A stretch of 64,000 nucleotides of DNA from Paracraurococcus sp042666655 (GCF_042666655.1 NZ_JBHTDE010000001.1:434001-498000), one strand, 5' to 3'. Counted from the first letter of the stretch, positions 1 through 9,961 are shown. Numbers and translations are program-made. The notes: generated by a model not told the origin, from the sequence alone.

Positions 1-2554
1 GGGAGTTGTTCTCCAGCTCGTTGAGCAGGTTGAGGCCCTGGACCCGCGACAGGTAGTAGAACCGGTCGCCGTTCTGCAGGTTCTCCATCTGCAGCTCGAA
101 GATGAAGGAGAAGGTGGAGCCCAGCATGCCGCCGAAGGCCATCTTCTTCTCGGCCATGCCGCCGACCCAGAGGTCGATATCCTCGAGGCCGCCGAGCTTG
201 GCCGCATACTGGCCGGTGCCGTTGAGGAAGGCGTCGCGGTCGGCCGGCGCACCCACGCCGCCGAACACCAGCGCCATGGCGGCATCCCGCTTGGCGGCGA
301 CGGTCGCGGCGTCCGTGATCGTCTCATGCGTGCCGTAGGCCGCGATGAAGTTGACGATCGAGGCCGGGTTCTTCAGGTTCAGCGCGAAGTCGGTCCAGCT
401 GGTGTAGGGGTCGAGCTGGGTATCGCCGTTGGCGGCTTCCTTGAACTGCCGGCGGGCCTCGTTCAGCGAGGGGATGCCGGTGTCGCGGCCACGGGCGATG
501 TTGAGCGCCGCGAGATCGAGCGGGATGCCGACGAGCTGGTTGCGCAGCACGTGGGTGACGAACTCGTCGATCTCGCTGCCGACCTGGCTGGTCATGCCGC
601 GGACGATGGCGCCGGCCGCCGCGTCGTGGTCGATCGTCGCAGAACCGAAGGCCAGCGGGTTCAGGAAGGCGTCGAACAGGTCCATGTCGGACCGGGTGCC
701 GTCCGCATTGATCTGGTCGACCGTCTCCCGCAGCATGGAGTGCCCGAAGCGGTACACCACATGGGCGAATTCCGCGAGGATGTTCGGGTTGATGTCGACG
801 GACGGGTTGAAGACGAAGGCATCGATGTCCGGCTGGACCTTGCGGCCGAACTCCTCGAAGACGAGGTGCTGGTACTGCATCTCGGTGGTGAAGCGCGCGG
901 CCTGGAACAGGCGCTCGCCTTCCCAGGACAGCGTCGCCGCGAAGGCCTTCACGGCCTCGGCGTCGCTGGCCGGCGGCAGCACCGCGTCGAGCGGCAGGTC
1001 GACCTGGAGCCACTCGTTCAGGAAGGCGACGTCGCCGGATTCGATCGCCCGGATCTTCACCTGCTCGACGGTGTGGTTGTGCTCGGAGTGGAAGACGTGG
1101 TGGACGGCCGAGAGGCCGATGTTCTCGTTGCCGCGGCCGTCGCCGGTGACGTAGTGGGCGTCGAGCAGTTCGTTGTCGTAGGAGGTCTGCTGGCCGCGGC
1201 TGTTGAACCCGCCGGAGTAGCCGACCTCGGAGTCACCGTCCTGCATCAGGAGGCCACCCACGACGATCGGGGCCGCGGCATGCGCGATGTCGTCGAGGAA
1301 GGCGTGGCCGGTACGGACCGCCCCTGCGGTGCTGATCGGGTTGGCCAGGTTGCCCTCGACGAAGACATCGTCGCCGCCGCCGAACTTGCCGTCGGCGCCG
1401 AGGCTCACGACGAGCTGCGGCAGGCCGTTCGCGCCGCGGATGAACTCGCCGTACTCGTCCATCTTGAACAGCGGGATGTTGGTAACGTCGGCGTCGGTCA
1501 GCCGGATGCCGAGCATCTCGGCGGCCTGCTGCTTGACGTCGGCCCAGGTCGCCAGCCCGCGGTCACCCTCGAGCAGCTTGCCTGTGGAGACGGGCTTGCC
1601 GTCGACCAGCTTGTATTCCCGCAGGAACAGCTGGTGCGAGGAGTGGGAGGTGTAGGTCTGGTTCTGGTCGACCCAGGCGGTCGTCAGGTTTTCCGCGTTC
1701 ACCGGCGTACGGGTGAGCGCCATGAAGTTCGAGTGCGGGGTCGCCGGGTTGTACAGCGGGTCGTCCGGCTGGAGCGGGATGTAGACCGTGCCGTTGTTGC
1801 CCTTGGTGACGAGGTCGAGGCCGTGGTCGAAGAACTGGCCGAACAGCGTGAACCAGCCGTTGTAGGAGGCCGACAGCCCCTCATCGGGCGCGACGTTCTT
1901 GAGGACGACGGTGGTCCCCTCCATCACGACGCCATGGCTGTCGAGGATCGCGGCGAGCTCGGCCTGGGCCGCCGGACGCGTCTCGTCCGTGGCGGTCTTG
2001 GTCGCGTTGTAGGCCGTGCGGATCTCGGCGAGGGCGGCGGACAGCTCGGCGCCGGTGAGGCCGGCATAGGTGAGGGCGGCATAGACGGCCGCCGGGTTCT
2101 CCAGCGTCTGGTCGACGATCAGGTTCGAGATGATGCGCGGGTCCGCATCGACGACCGTACCGCCGCCAAGGCCCTGGGTGCCCGGCGGGGGCGCGCCCAT
2201 CTCGGCATAGTTGCCGTCGGTGAAGACCACCTGGCCCGGGCTGCCGGCGCCGAAGGTGATGCTGTCGCCATCCGCCTCGTTGCGGTAGGCCGGGTCGGTG
2301 ATCCGCGGGAAGGGCGTATCGGCGGCGCCCCATTCCTCGCGGCCCGCCACCAGGTTGTTGTAGCTGCCGTCGACCGTGCGAAGCCCATAGGGCGACAGAG
2401 GCGTCGGAATCGCCAGGGCAGCCGTCGGGTCTGTCGTGACGTTGCCGTTATTGTCGATCCGGATCTCCGTCAGCGGCGTTCCCGCGGAATGCGCTTCGGC
2501 GATCTTGATCTGCCGGAGAATAAACTCCAGGTCATGGCGAACGAGATTAACCAT
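1..2554 (-). CDS. Animal-type haem peroxidase, MopA-like (partial, 3' end outside window)
   Basis: The minus strand is open from 2554 to the left edge and encodes the first 851 residues. The distal-His region FGQFFDHGLDL lies near residue 244, the proximal-His region YRFGHSMLRE near residue 605, and GDRFYYLSR followed by LNLLNELENN lies at the truncated end; these are hallmarks of the animal haem peroxidase (peroxinectin) superfamily. There is no signal peptide. The opening, NLVRHDLEFILRQIKIAEAH, resembles large secreted bacterial peroxidases that carry C-terminal RTX repeats, including the Mn(II)-oxidising MopA; the RTX part would lie outside the window. Two in-frame ATGs exist. The GGAGGAGG at 2561-2568 abuts the outer one (2560) and sits 6 nt from the inner one (2554), so I chose 2554. 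Family assignment is firm; the manganese-oxidising role is inferred. Confidence 0.87.
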   Translation of the reverse strand, partial: MVNLVRHDLEFILRQIKIAEAHSAGTPLTEIRIDNNGNVTTDPTAALAIPTPLSPYGLRTVDGSYNNLVAGREEWGAADTPFPRITDPAYRNEADGDSITFGAGSPGQVVFTDGNYAEMGAPPPGTQGLGGGTVVDADPRIISNLIVDQTLENPAAVYAALTYAGLTGAELSAALAEIRTAYNATKTATDETRPAAQAELAAILDSHGVVMEGTTVVLKNVAPDEGLSASYNGWFTLFGQFFDHGLDLVTKGNNGTVYIPLQPDDPLYNPATPHSNFMALTRTPVNAENLTTAWVDQNQTYTSHSSHQLFLREYKLVDGKPVSTGKLLEGDRGLATWADVKQQAAEMLGIRLTDADVTNIPLFKMDEYGEFIRGANGLPQLVVSLGADGKFGGGDDVFVEGNLANPISTAGAVRTGHAFLDDIAHAAAPIVVGGLLMQDGDSEVGYSGGFNSRGQQTSYDNELLDAHYVTGDGRGNENIGLSAVHHVFHSEHNHTVEQVKIRAIESGDVAFLNEWLQVDLPLDAVLPPASDAEAVKAFAATLSWEGERLFQAARFTTEMQYQHLVFEEFGRKVQPDIDAFVFNPSVDINPNILAEFAHVVYRFGHSMLRETVDQINADGTRSDMDLFDAFLNPLAFGSATIDHDAAAGAIVRGMTSQVGSEIDEFVTHVLRNQLVGIPLDLAALNIARGRDTGIPSLNEARRQFKEAANGDTQLDPYTSWTDFALNLKNPASIVNFIAAYGTHETITDAATVAAKRDAAMALVFGGVGAPADRDAFLNGTGQYAAKLGGLEDIDLWVGGMAEKKMAFGGMLGSTFSFIFELQMENLQNGDRFYYLSRVQGLNLLNELENNS

Positions 2555-2830
2555 CTTCATCCTCCTCCACGCTGACCGCAGCTGCCGCTCACCAAGAGCG
2601 AACATTAAGACTGTGGTCGTTACTTGCAGGACGGCGCGACTGGGAAGAGTTACAGCGCTGTCATATGCACGCAGGGGGTGATTAACAGCAGTACATATTC
2701 GTTCTCAATTCACCAATACTTGCGTCACGGCTCACAGATTGGGTAGAAATTCCCCTTAAAGTTGTAAATTGCAATGCATTCTCTTGAAGGACAACTTTAG
2801 GTTGTGATTGATGCGTTGGATTTACTGACG
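2555..2830 (-). promoter_or_regulatory. AT-rich control region upstream of the haem peroxidase
   Basis: This is the most AT-rich stretch of the window and lies directly upstream of the peroxidase. It contains a strong Shine-Dalgarno sequence (2561-2568), a 10-bp palindrome ACAGCGCTGT at 2652-2661 and a longer inverted repeat at 2757-2799. A weak promoter candidate on the minus strand is TTGAGA, 17 bp, TTAATC, within about 2685-2725. No regulator gene is adjacent. That it controls the peroxidase is inferred from position and composition. Confidence 0.5.
2757..2799. repeat. Perfect 9-bp inverted repeat, candidate operator
   Basis: TAAAGTTGT at 2757-2765 is exactly complementary to ACAACTTTA at 2791-2799, with a 25-bp AT-rich spacer. 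No T-run follows on either strand, so it does not look like a terminator. The arms lie about 240 bp upstream of the peroxidase start, which suits a distal activator site. Function unknown. Confidence 0.45.
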
Positions 2831-4242
2831 GCACCGTGTGGTCCATTGGAAGATACAGGCAATATCAAAGACTTATAAACTATTGTCGCGGCGAAGTAAC
2901 GCACTGCGGCGTGAGCGCCGTTTCGCGTGTAATACGATTTCGTGCAATTGGCGGGAGCCGTAAGCGCCTCCCAGGCGAGGTCCTTCCTGCGCCGCCGGAT
3001 GCGGGGGAACCGGTCTTGCGCCGATTTCGCTCTCAGCCCGACCCTGGCCGCTCCGGCGGTGCGGCTGTGGATGCAGGCCATGACCTCGCGGCAGGCTCTT
3101 GCCGTGTCGAATGACCGCGAGGACGGGAAAAGGCGCCGCCCGCCTCGGAGTGTCCTGCGTATCACGGCCGAGCGGCGGATGAAGGCCGGCCACCATTCGT
3201 GCCGATGCCGGTCGATTTCTGGCCCGATTTAGGGCGAGGCGCCAGTGACAGCCCAACCCAGTTCCACCCACCCCGAGCGGCGCCTCCCGCCATGCCGGCT
3301 TCGGTCTCGCCGCGCCGTGCCCGTCAGCCGGTCGCTGCTGCCGCCGGCCCGGGTCGGGAAAGCCATGCCGGCCAGGCCCCGGCGCAGGCGAGCGGCACTG
3401 CGAGGCCGGGCAGGAAGTCGACGATCCGGTGCTGAGGACGGCCGCCGCGGCGCCGCCCAAGGCCTTGGACAGCCAGGATGAGGCACCGCGGCGCCGCCGC
3501 GCCGACCGGCACGCAGGCCACGCCGCGCAGTGCGAGCGGCACCAGCGCCACGATGGTCAGCGCAGGGAAGATCGCCGCCTCGAGGATGGCGCTCTCCGGC
3601 GAGGCGAGCCGCATGACGTTCGGCACCTCCTGCTCGGGACGGGAGGCGGCGATGATCATCGGCAGGCTCGCCAAGCACGTCGCCACGTCGATGGCGACAG
3701 AGACGATGGTCAGCGTGCCGCGGGTGATGAGCGGTTGCTTGCCGGTCTCCCGCACCTCGACGAGCTTGGTCGGATCGCTGTCGAGGTCCACGATGTCGCC
3801 GGCCTCGTACAGGCCTGCTCGCGCGGACGAGGAGGAGACCGAGCAACTCCCCGGGTCGGGATCGCCACCGTCGTCCGGACATGAATCCAGCGGGGGCGCC
3901 CGGGCGGGGGGATACCGGTCCGACTGGGATAGGCTCCGGCTTGTCGAACGCATGACGGCGAGCTGGCCACGGCTTCGCCTGGTTGGCGCGTGAGGTCCAA
4001 AGGACCGCCCCGTGTCGGCCGCCGGTGGACGCGGGACCAATGGACCTGCCCCATCCCGCCTGTGTGGATTTCGGCCGCCGCTCGCCCTCGTGGTTGCCCC
4101 TTGCACGACGGCGCCAAGCATATGCCTCGCCCCTGACGAGCCGGCGCCTGAGCAATTCCCGCGTTGTTCGATATGCGAGGGGCTTAAGCGGCCGGACACA
4201 GGACGTGGCCGGCTGCGCGGACCGCCGAGCCGAAAGCCTCGG
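2831..4242. other. Gene-poor stretch without a confident gene
   Basis: About 1.4 kb between the peroxidase control region and tRNA-Thr. Several overlapping open frames exist on both strands, but they are Arg/Pro/Ala-rich with the composition of high-GC antisense shadows and have no recognisable domain. The only part resembling protein is a hydrophobic stretch on the minus strand within 3324-3860, listed separately. The rest looks like decayed or non-coding DNA. Confidence 0.5.
3324..3860 (-). pseudogene. Possible remnant of a small membrane protein
   Basis: A minus-strand frame has a plausible acidic stretch (EAGDIVDLDSDPTKLVEV) followed by hydrophobic segments around TLTIVSVAIDVATCLASLPM, AILEAAIFPALTIVALVPLA and IVDFLPGLAVPLACAGAW. 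No convincing start codon or ribosome-binding site precedes it, and the frame upstream of about 3850 turns into low-complexity Arg/Pro/Ser sequence. I do not recognise a family. It could be a decayed multi-pass membrane protein or chance hydrophobicity in GC-rich DNA. Confidence 0.2.
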
Positions 4243-4293
<51 letters not shown>

Positions 4294-4314
<21 letters not shown>

Positions 4315-5883
4315 CTGCCCTGCCTCATACCGCGCAGCCGCCGGCCGGTCCACCGTAGCCCGCGGCCGCAGCGCCGCCGCCCCGGCCGCCACCGCCAGCA
4401 GCGTTACCGGCCAGGTGATCCGGCTCTGGTAGCGGCCATGCACGGCGGACAGCGCACCGGCCAGGAAGGCATTGCCCAGCACCAGCGCCAGGGCCAATCC
4501 GGCCACCGCCAGCAGCGGCCCGCGCCGTGCCCGCCAGGCCAGCACGATGATGCCGGCCAGCGCCAGCAGCGCAACCCAGAACAAGGCCTTCTGTGCCTGG
4601 TCCTGCAACCGGCGATACGCGCTCAGCCGGGCATCGCCGGTGTTCGCCATGCTGGCCGCCGCAAGCCCCGCCGCCGGCGCGCCCATCTGCCCGGCCAATT
4701 CGCCGAAGCTGTACGGCGGTGGTTCGGTCAATTGCGGGTCGATCGACAGGGTGACCAATTGCCGGGCGAAATTTGCCAGGCTGCGCGCCGCCTGCTCGCC
4801 CGGATACTCGCGCAGCACCCGGCCGCTGATCTCTCGCGCCTCGGCCAGGAAGCGGTCGCGCTCGGCCCAGTGGCGCAGCCAGGGCGCACGCGGCTGCCAG
4901 AGGAAATCATCCGAATTGCCGCGCCAGAATTCCGGCTGGCCGCACAGCAGCCAGCCCGCGCCGGCCGGGCAGTCCTTCTCCAGCACCAGCGCCGCGGTGC
5001 CGTCGCCGACCATGCGCGCCAGCATGAACAAGGGCGAGCTTTCGGACAGCGTCGCCTTCCTGCCGAAGGCCAGGTTGGTGCCGACCAGCCCGCCGGCGGC
5101 CAGAACCAGCGCCGCCAGCGCCAGCCCGGCCCGTCGCCAGCGCAGCGGGTCTTGCTTGCGTTCGATCGCCCAGCGCAGCCCGAGCCCGACCAGCGCCCCG
5201 CCGGCCGCCAGCGGCAGATGCGTCAGGTGGCTGCCGACCAGGAATGCACCGAGCAGCGCGAAGCCCACGGCGCGCCAGGGCCGCCTCAACCAGTCTCCGC
5301 CCGCCACCAGCAAGCCGAGCCAGAGCGCCAGGCACCCGGTCAGCACGTCCGGCATGATCTGGCTGGCGAACCAGGGCGCGGCGGAGGCCAGCAGTCCGAC
5401 GGCCATCGCCCCCCACGCCCAGGCCGGCGGCGCCGGCCCGGCGAGGGCGCGCAGCAGCGCCTCCGCCAGCAGCACCACCAGCAACGCCTGGGCAAAGGGC
5501 AGCAGCAAGATGGTGACCGCATGGGCGAAGGGCACCAGCGCCAGGCTGTAGGGTGCAGGCCGCAGGAAGAAGGGATTGCCCGAGAGCGGCACGACCGCTG
5601 CTGCCTGCGGCACGGACGCTGCCGCCCCCGGCGCAGATGCCCCCGGCGCGGGCGCCGCGGCCTCCCCACCGCCGAAATGCGAAGGCATGTAGCCGCGGTA
5701 CTGCCCGGCATCGATCGAAAGCCGGCCGCGCGCCAGTTCCTGCACCAAGGCGAAGGGCTTCCGAAGGTAGTGCGCGCTGTCGTCGAAAAGCAGCGGGAAG
5801 CCGTTCACCAGCGCCGGGAGGCAAAGCAGCAGCGCGAGCAGGCCGGTCCGGAACCGGCGGGGCAGATCAGGCATGGGGCGCAT
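4294..5883 (-). CDS. Multi-pass membrane protein of unknown function, glycosyltransferase-like
   Basis: 529 residues with an N-terminal hydrophobic segment (TGLLALLLCLPALVNGFPLL) and about ten further membrane segments. A periplasmic loop after the first helix carries DDSAHYLRKP and GQYRGYMPSHFGG, and HGRYQSRITWP lies just before the last helix. This layout recalls polytopic GT-C-type glycosyltransferases, but I see no diagnostic catalytic motif beyond the early acidic pair and cannot assign a substrate. Residues about 75-95 are a low-complexity Ala/Pro/Gly insertion. An alternative start is ATG 5874. The TAG stop lies inside the tRNA-Thr gene, overlapping its first 21 nt. Confidence 0.75.
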
Positions 5884-6040
5884 CTATCGGGGCTCCTGCG
5901 GGACGCGCGCGGGCGGCACCCCATGGCCCCGTGCGCGGCGGGCCGCATCATCCGGAGGGAGAGGTGCGGCCACAACCGGCGCGGGGCGCCGATCCGTTCA
6001 TCATCGCGTGGTCCTCGCGCGATTGCGTCCGCAGAAGCGG

Positions 6041-6292
6041 TCATGCCTGGCCCACCTGGCCGAAGGCATCGGTATTGGTCGCCCGGACCACGGCGGCGAA
6101 GAGCCGCAGCGCATCCGGCCCGCCGTGGTCGACCAACGTCCCCCGATCCATTTCCGCCGCCAGCACTTCGGCGTGGTCGGCCAGCGTCTCGGCGGCGCGG
6201 CGCAGCGCTTCCCGCGCCAGGGCAAGCTGTTGATCGTCATTGAGCATGGTCCAGGCGGCGTGCGGCATGGGGTTTCCATTCCGGCGCGCCAT
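6041..6292 (-). CDS. Small hypothetical protein
   Basis: 83 residues, mostly helical in appearance, with NDDQQLALAREALRRAAETLADHAEVLAAEMDRG as a likely amphipathic helix and a C-terminal part ending GQVGQA. There is no signal peptide or membrane segment. A second ATG at 6268 would give 75 residues (MPHAAWTM) and may be the real start. It sits between the membrane protein and the hydratase-family gene on the same strand. I do not recognise a family; coding is supported by a balanced amino-acid composition. Confidence 0.6.
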   Translation of the reverse strand: MARRNGNPMPHAAWTMLNDDQQLALAREALRRAAETLADHAEVLAAEMDRGTLVDHGGPDALRLFAAVVRATNTDAFGQVGQA

Positions 6293-6383
6293 CCTGGCGG
6301 CATGATCGGCAGCGGCCGCCCCGGCGGACGGCCCGGTCCTTATCGCCGCGCCGGGTTAACGCCCCCCTTCGCCCCCCGGCAAA

Positions 6384-7148
6384 TCAGACGAAGCGCAGCC
6401 GCGCCTGTCCCAGCAGGTCGAAATCGGCGATGACCTCGCAGGGCCCGTCGAGCCATATGGGCGGGGTGACGGAGCCGAGCCAGACCACCTGGCCCGCCCG
6501 CAGCCCGCCGAAGACCCGGGCGGCGCCCGAGCCGGCCAGCCAGGCCAGCGCCTCCATCGGATGGCCGAGCAGGTCGCGGCCATGGCCGGACCCCACCAGC
6601 TTGCCGCCGACATAGAAGCTGCCGCGGGCAGCACCGAGGTCGAGCCCCTGCCACCCCGCCATCGGGGCGCCGAGCACGCCCAAGGCATGGAAGACCTGGT
6701 CGGCGATCAGCGTGGGCGTGCCGAGCTCGGCCAGGTCGCCGTAGCGCCGCTCGACGATCTCGATCGCAGGAAAGACCTCGACGACCGCGGCGGCGGCCTG
6801 TTCGCGGGTGGTCGGGCCGGCGGGCAAATCCTGCCCGAGCCGGACGCCGATCTCGCATTCCACGCCAGGGTTGAGGAAATCGGAGAAGCGGAACTCGGCG
6901 CCGCTGGCATGCAGGCTGGCCCGCGGCACGAAGCCGGCGGCAGGACCCGACAGGCCCAGGTAGTCCTGCATCTGCCTGGTCGTCGCGCCGATCTTGAAGC
7001 CGGCCGGCGGCACCGCACCCAGCGCCTGGGCCACCGCGTGCTGCACCGCATAGCCGGCCTCCGGATGCGCCGGCGCCGCGGCGCCGAGCGGGGCCAGGAT
7101 GCGCTTCGCCCGGCGGGCGGCGAGGATGGCATCGGCGGCTGCGTCCAT
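6384..7148 (-). CDS. 2-keto-4-pentenoate hydratase / fumarylacetoacetate hydrolase-family protein
   Basis: 254 residues, close to the MhpD/HpcG length. Family features include the substrate-loop region GFKIGATTRQMQDYLGL near residue 50, the metal-site region NPGVECEIGVRLGQDL near residues 93-108 with the conserved Glu residues, VVEVFPAIEIVERRY near 122-136, and the C-terminal GQVVWLGSVTPPIWL. These enzymes add water to 2-hydroxypenta-2,4-dienoate-type products of aromatic meta-cleavage, or decarboxylate related acids, with a divalent metal. No other meta-cleavage genes are near, so the substrate is open. A repeat element lies immediately upstream. Confidence 0.85.
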   Translation of the reverse strand: MDAAADAILAARRAKRILAPLGAAAPAHPEAGYAVQHAVAQALGAVPPAGFKIGATTRQMQDYLGLSGPAAGFVPRASLHASGAEFRFSDFLNPGVECEIGVRLGQDLPAGPTTREQAAAAVVEVFPAIEIVERRYGDLAELGTPTLIADQVFHALGVLGAPMAGWQGLDLGAARGSFYVGGKLVGSGHGRDLLGHPMEALAWLAGSGAARVFGGLRAGQVVWLGSVTPPIWLDGPCEVIADFDLLGQARLRFV

Positions 7149-7176
7149 CGGTGTCTCTCCCTTACCAGCGGATCAA

Positions 7177-7310
7177 GCAAGGCCAGGGAGGAGGTATCCT
7201 CCCTGAACCATCCTCTATTGGTGTGGGTTGGTACCCGCCGCGCGGCGGGTCTCAAGCCCGGAGGAAGCATAGGTGCGGTTTGAGGAGGGAATGGCTTGTC
7301 CTCTCCAGGC
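7177..7310. repeat. Dispersed intergenic repeat, family 1, copy A
   Basis: The 39-bp block 7177-7215 matches 63091-63129 at 36 of 39 positions. It includes a hairpin GGGAGGA-ggta-TCCTCCC, followed by a GC core (CCCGCCGCGCGGCGGG) and a weaker second hairpin with GAGGAGGGA and TCCTCTCC near 7292-7306. Copies with the same architecture lie at 54213-54366 and 63091-63233. It fills the gap between two minus-strand genes. It may act as a terminator-like or REP-type element. Confidence 0.65.
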
Positions 7311-7317
7311 TTAACCC

Positions 7318-8265
7318 TCAGCCGCGCACCAGCTCATACAGCGCCACCGCGGCGGCGGCGGAGACGTTCAGGCTCTCCATCTCCGGCGCGATCGGCAGCC
7401 GGGCCAGCTCGTCGCAATGCTCCCGCGTCAGCCGCCGCATGCCCTCGCCCTCGGCGCCCAGCACCAGTGCCACGCGGCGGCCACCAAGCCCGGCCTGGGC
7501 CAGCGTCACCGGCGCATCGCCGGCCAGCCCGACCACCCAGAGCCCGGCCTTCTTCAGGTAGTCAAGCGCCCGGGACAAATTCACCTCCCGCACCACCGGC
7601 ACGATCTCGAGCGCGCCGGAGGCGGCGCGGGCCAGCGCCCCCGTCTCGGGTGGGGCGTGGCGGTCCTGCATCACCAGCGCGGCGGCGCCGAAGGCCGCGG
7701 CCGAGCGCAGGATGGCGCCGACGTTGCGCGGGTCGGTCACCTGGTCGAGCACCAGGATCGGCCCGGTGCCATGGTCGAGCGCCCGGTCGAGCGGCATGTC
7801 GGGCAGCGGCTCGGCCAGCAGGGCGGCACCCTGGTGCACCGAATCCTCCGGCAGGAAGCTGGCAATATGGGCGCGCTCCACCCGCTCGGCGGCGATCCGC
7901 CAGGGTTTCGGCAGGCCAGCGGCGAGCGTCGCCTCGGCTTCCTCGGTCAGCAGCAGGCGCTTCAGCCGCCGCGCCGGGTTGGCCAGCGCCGCGGCAACGG
8001 GGTGCAGCCCGTGCAACCAGACGCCACCGGCCGCGACGGCACGGCCTGGGCCGCCACGGCGGCCCGGGACAGGGGGGAATCCGCCGGATGGCGGTGGGTT
8101 GGTGCCGCCACGCGGCGCGGATGGATCGCCGCCACGCGGCATGGACGGATTGCCGCCACGCGGCGTGGATGGATTGCCGCTACGCGGCATGGATGGATTG
8201 CCGCTACGCGGCGGGCCTCGGCGCATGCCTGCACAAAGCGCGGCGCGGTGCCGCTGTCCAGCCAT
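7318..8265 (-). CDS. rlmB: 23S rRNA (guanosine-2'-O)-methyltransferase, TrmH/SpoU family
   Basis: 315 residues. The C-terminal SPOUT domain is intact: motif 1 DQVTDPRNVGAILRSA (residues 174-189), motif 2 LVLGAEGEGMR (268-278) and motif 3 MESLNVSAAAAVALYE (296-311), which form the trefoil-knot SAM site. A substrate-binding domain starts near WLHGLHPVAAAL (residue 83). RlmB methylates G2251 in the 23S P-loop. The first ~80 residues are an atypical low-complexity tail with 8-residue repeats encoded by 24-bp tandem repeats; E. coli RlmB is 243 residues. The location upstream of tRNA-Tyr/Gly/tuf is typical of alphaproteobacteria. A later start near residue 80 cannot be excluded. Confidence 0.9.
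   Translation of the reverse strand: MAGQRHRAALCAGMRRGPPRSGNPSMPRSGNPSTPRGGNPSMPRGGDPSAPRGGTNPPPSGGFPPVPGRRGGPGRAVAAGGVWLHGLHPVAAALANPARRLKRLLLTEEAEATLAAGLPKPWRIAAERVERAHIASFLPEDSVHQGAALLAEPLPDMPLDRALDHGTGPILVLDQVTDPRNVGAILRSAAAFGAAALVMQDRHAPPETGALARAASGALEIVPVVREVNLSRALDYLKKAGLWVVGLAGDAPVTLAQAGLGGRRVALVLGAEGEGMRRLTREHCDELARLPIAPEMESLNVSAAAAVALYELVRG
8103..8212. repeat. 24-bp tandem repeat, about 4.6 units, inside rlmB
   Basis: Four full units at 8103-8126, 8127-8150, 8151-8174 and 8175-8198 and a partial fifth at 8199-8212. Each unit follows the pattern TGCCGCYACGCGGCRTGGATGGAT with 0-3 changes. On the minus strand each unit gives an octapeptide of the type NPSMPRSG/NPSTPRGG. The unit is a multiple of three, so copy-number change keeps the rlmB frame. 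Each unit holds a short CCGC/GCGG palindrome. Confidence 0.9.
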
Positions 8266-8307
8266 GATGAAACCATGGCCGGGGGCGAAACTGCCTTCGC
8301 CCCCACG

Positions 8308-8335
8308 TTGACAGGACAGGATGAAACCGGATAAC
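8308..8335 (+). promoter_or_regulatory. Promoter candidate for tRNA-Tyr, tRNA-Gly and tuf
   Basis: TTGACA at 8308-8313 is a perfect -35 hexamer. After a 16-bp spacer comes GATAAC at 8330-8335 (4 of 6 to TATAAT). It lies 39 bp before tRNA-Tyr and just upstream of the divergent rlmB. Confidence 0.6.
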
Positions 8336-8373
8336 CCGCGCCACCCGCTGCCTGGGACATAGCGCAGGACTGC

Positions 8374-8456
8374 GGAGGGGTGCCCGAGTGGCTAAAGGGG
8401 ACGGACTGTAAATCCGTTGGCTTGCGCCTACGTTGGTTCAAATCCAACCCCCTCCA
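8374..8456 (+). tRNA. tRNA-Tyr (anticodon GTA)
   Basis: Acceptor GGAGGGG pairs with CCCCTCC, with discriminator A at 8456. The anticodon loop CTGTAAA presents GTA. A long variable arm (around CTTGCGCCTACG) marks a class II tRNA, as expected for bacterial tRNA-Tyr. No complete CCA is encoded. Confidence 0.96.
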
Positions 8457-8511
8457 TATTCCCCCTGCGGCGCCGGTTCGCCGGCGTTCCCCGGCCGGGG
8501 GTGCTTTGGGC

Positions 8512-8585
8512 GCGGGTGTAGCTCAATGGTAGAGCCCCAGCCTTCCAAGCTGGTTGTGCGGGTTCGATCCCCGTCACCCGCTCCA
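8512..8585 (+). tRNA. tRNA-Gly (anticodon TCC)
   Basis: Acceptor GCGGGTG pairs with CACCCGC. The anticodon loop CTTCCAA presents TCC, the T-arm is GCGGGTTCGATCCCCGT, the discriminator is T and CCA is encoded at 8583-8585. It is 55 bp after tRNA-Tyr and 107 bp before tuf, matching the ancestral tyr-gly-tuf arrangement. Confidence 0.97.
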
Positions 8586-8692
8586 GCGCCCGGTTTCGTT
8601 GGGCGTGCGGGTCCGACGGGTTTCGGGGTGGTCAACGACGCCCTTCGACCGGTGGTCGGTCGCGCGGGCCAGTCGCGTAGCGGAGCCGGAGC

Positions 8693-9913
<1,221 letters not shown>

Positions 9914-9933
9914 ACGACAAGCGCAAGGTTGCG

Positions 9934-9961
9934 ACGGGCCGCCCCAGGGCGGCCCGTTTGC
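9934..9961 (+). terminator. Rho-independent-type terminator after tuf copy 1
   Basis: ACGGGCCGCCC (9934-9944) pairs perfectly with GGGCGGCCCGT (9947-9957) and is followed by a short TTTGCGTTT tract. It lies 20 bp after the tuf stop, just past the point where the two tuf copies diverge. Confidence 0.75.

Noticed and set aside
326..2575. A 749-codon plus-strand open frame opposite the haem peroxidase
   Set aside because: It is a GC-rich antisense shadow: rich in Arg, Val, Gly and Asp with no domains, while the opposite strand has clear haem peroxidase motifs.
3229..4155. A 308-codon minus-strand frame in the gene-poor stretch
   Set aside because: Arg/Gly/Pro-rich sequence without hydrophobic core, motifs or a ribosome-binding site.
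8103..8212. 24-bp repeats as a CRISPR array
   Set aside because: Units are directly adjacent without unique spacers, no cas genes are present, and the repeats are in frame with rlmB.
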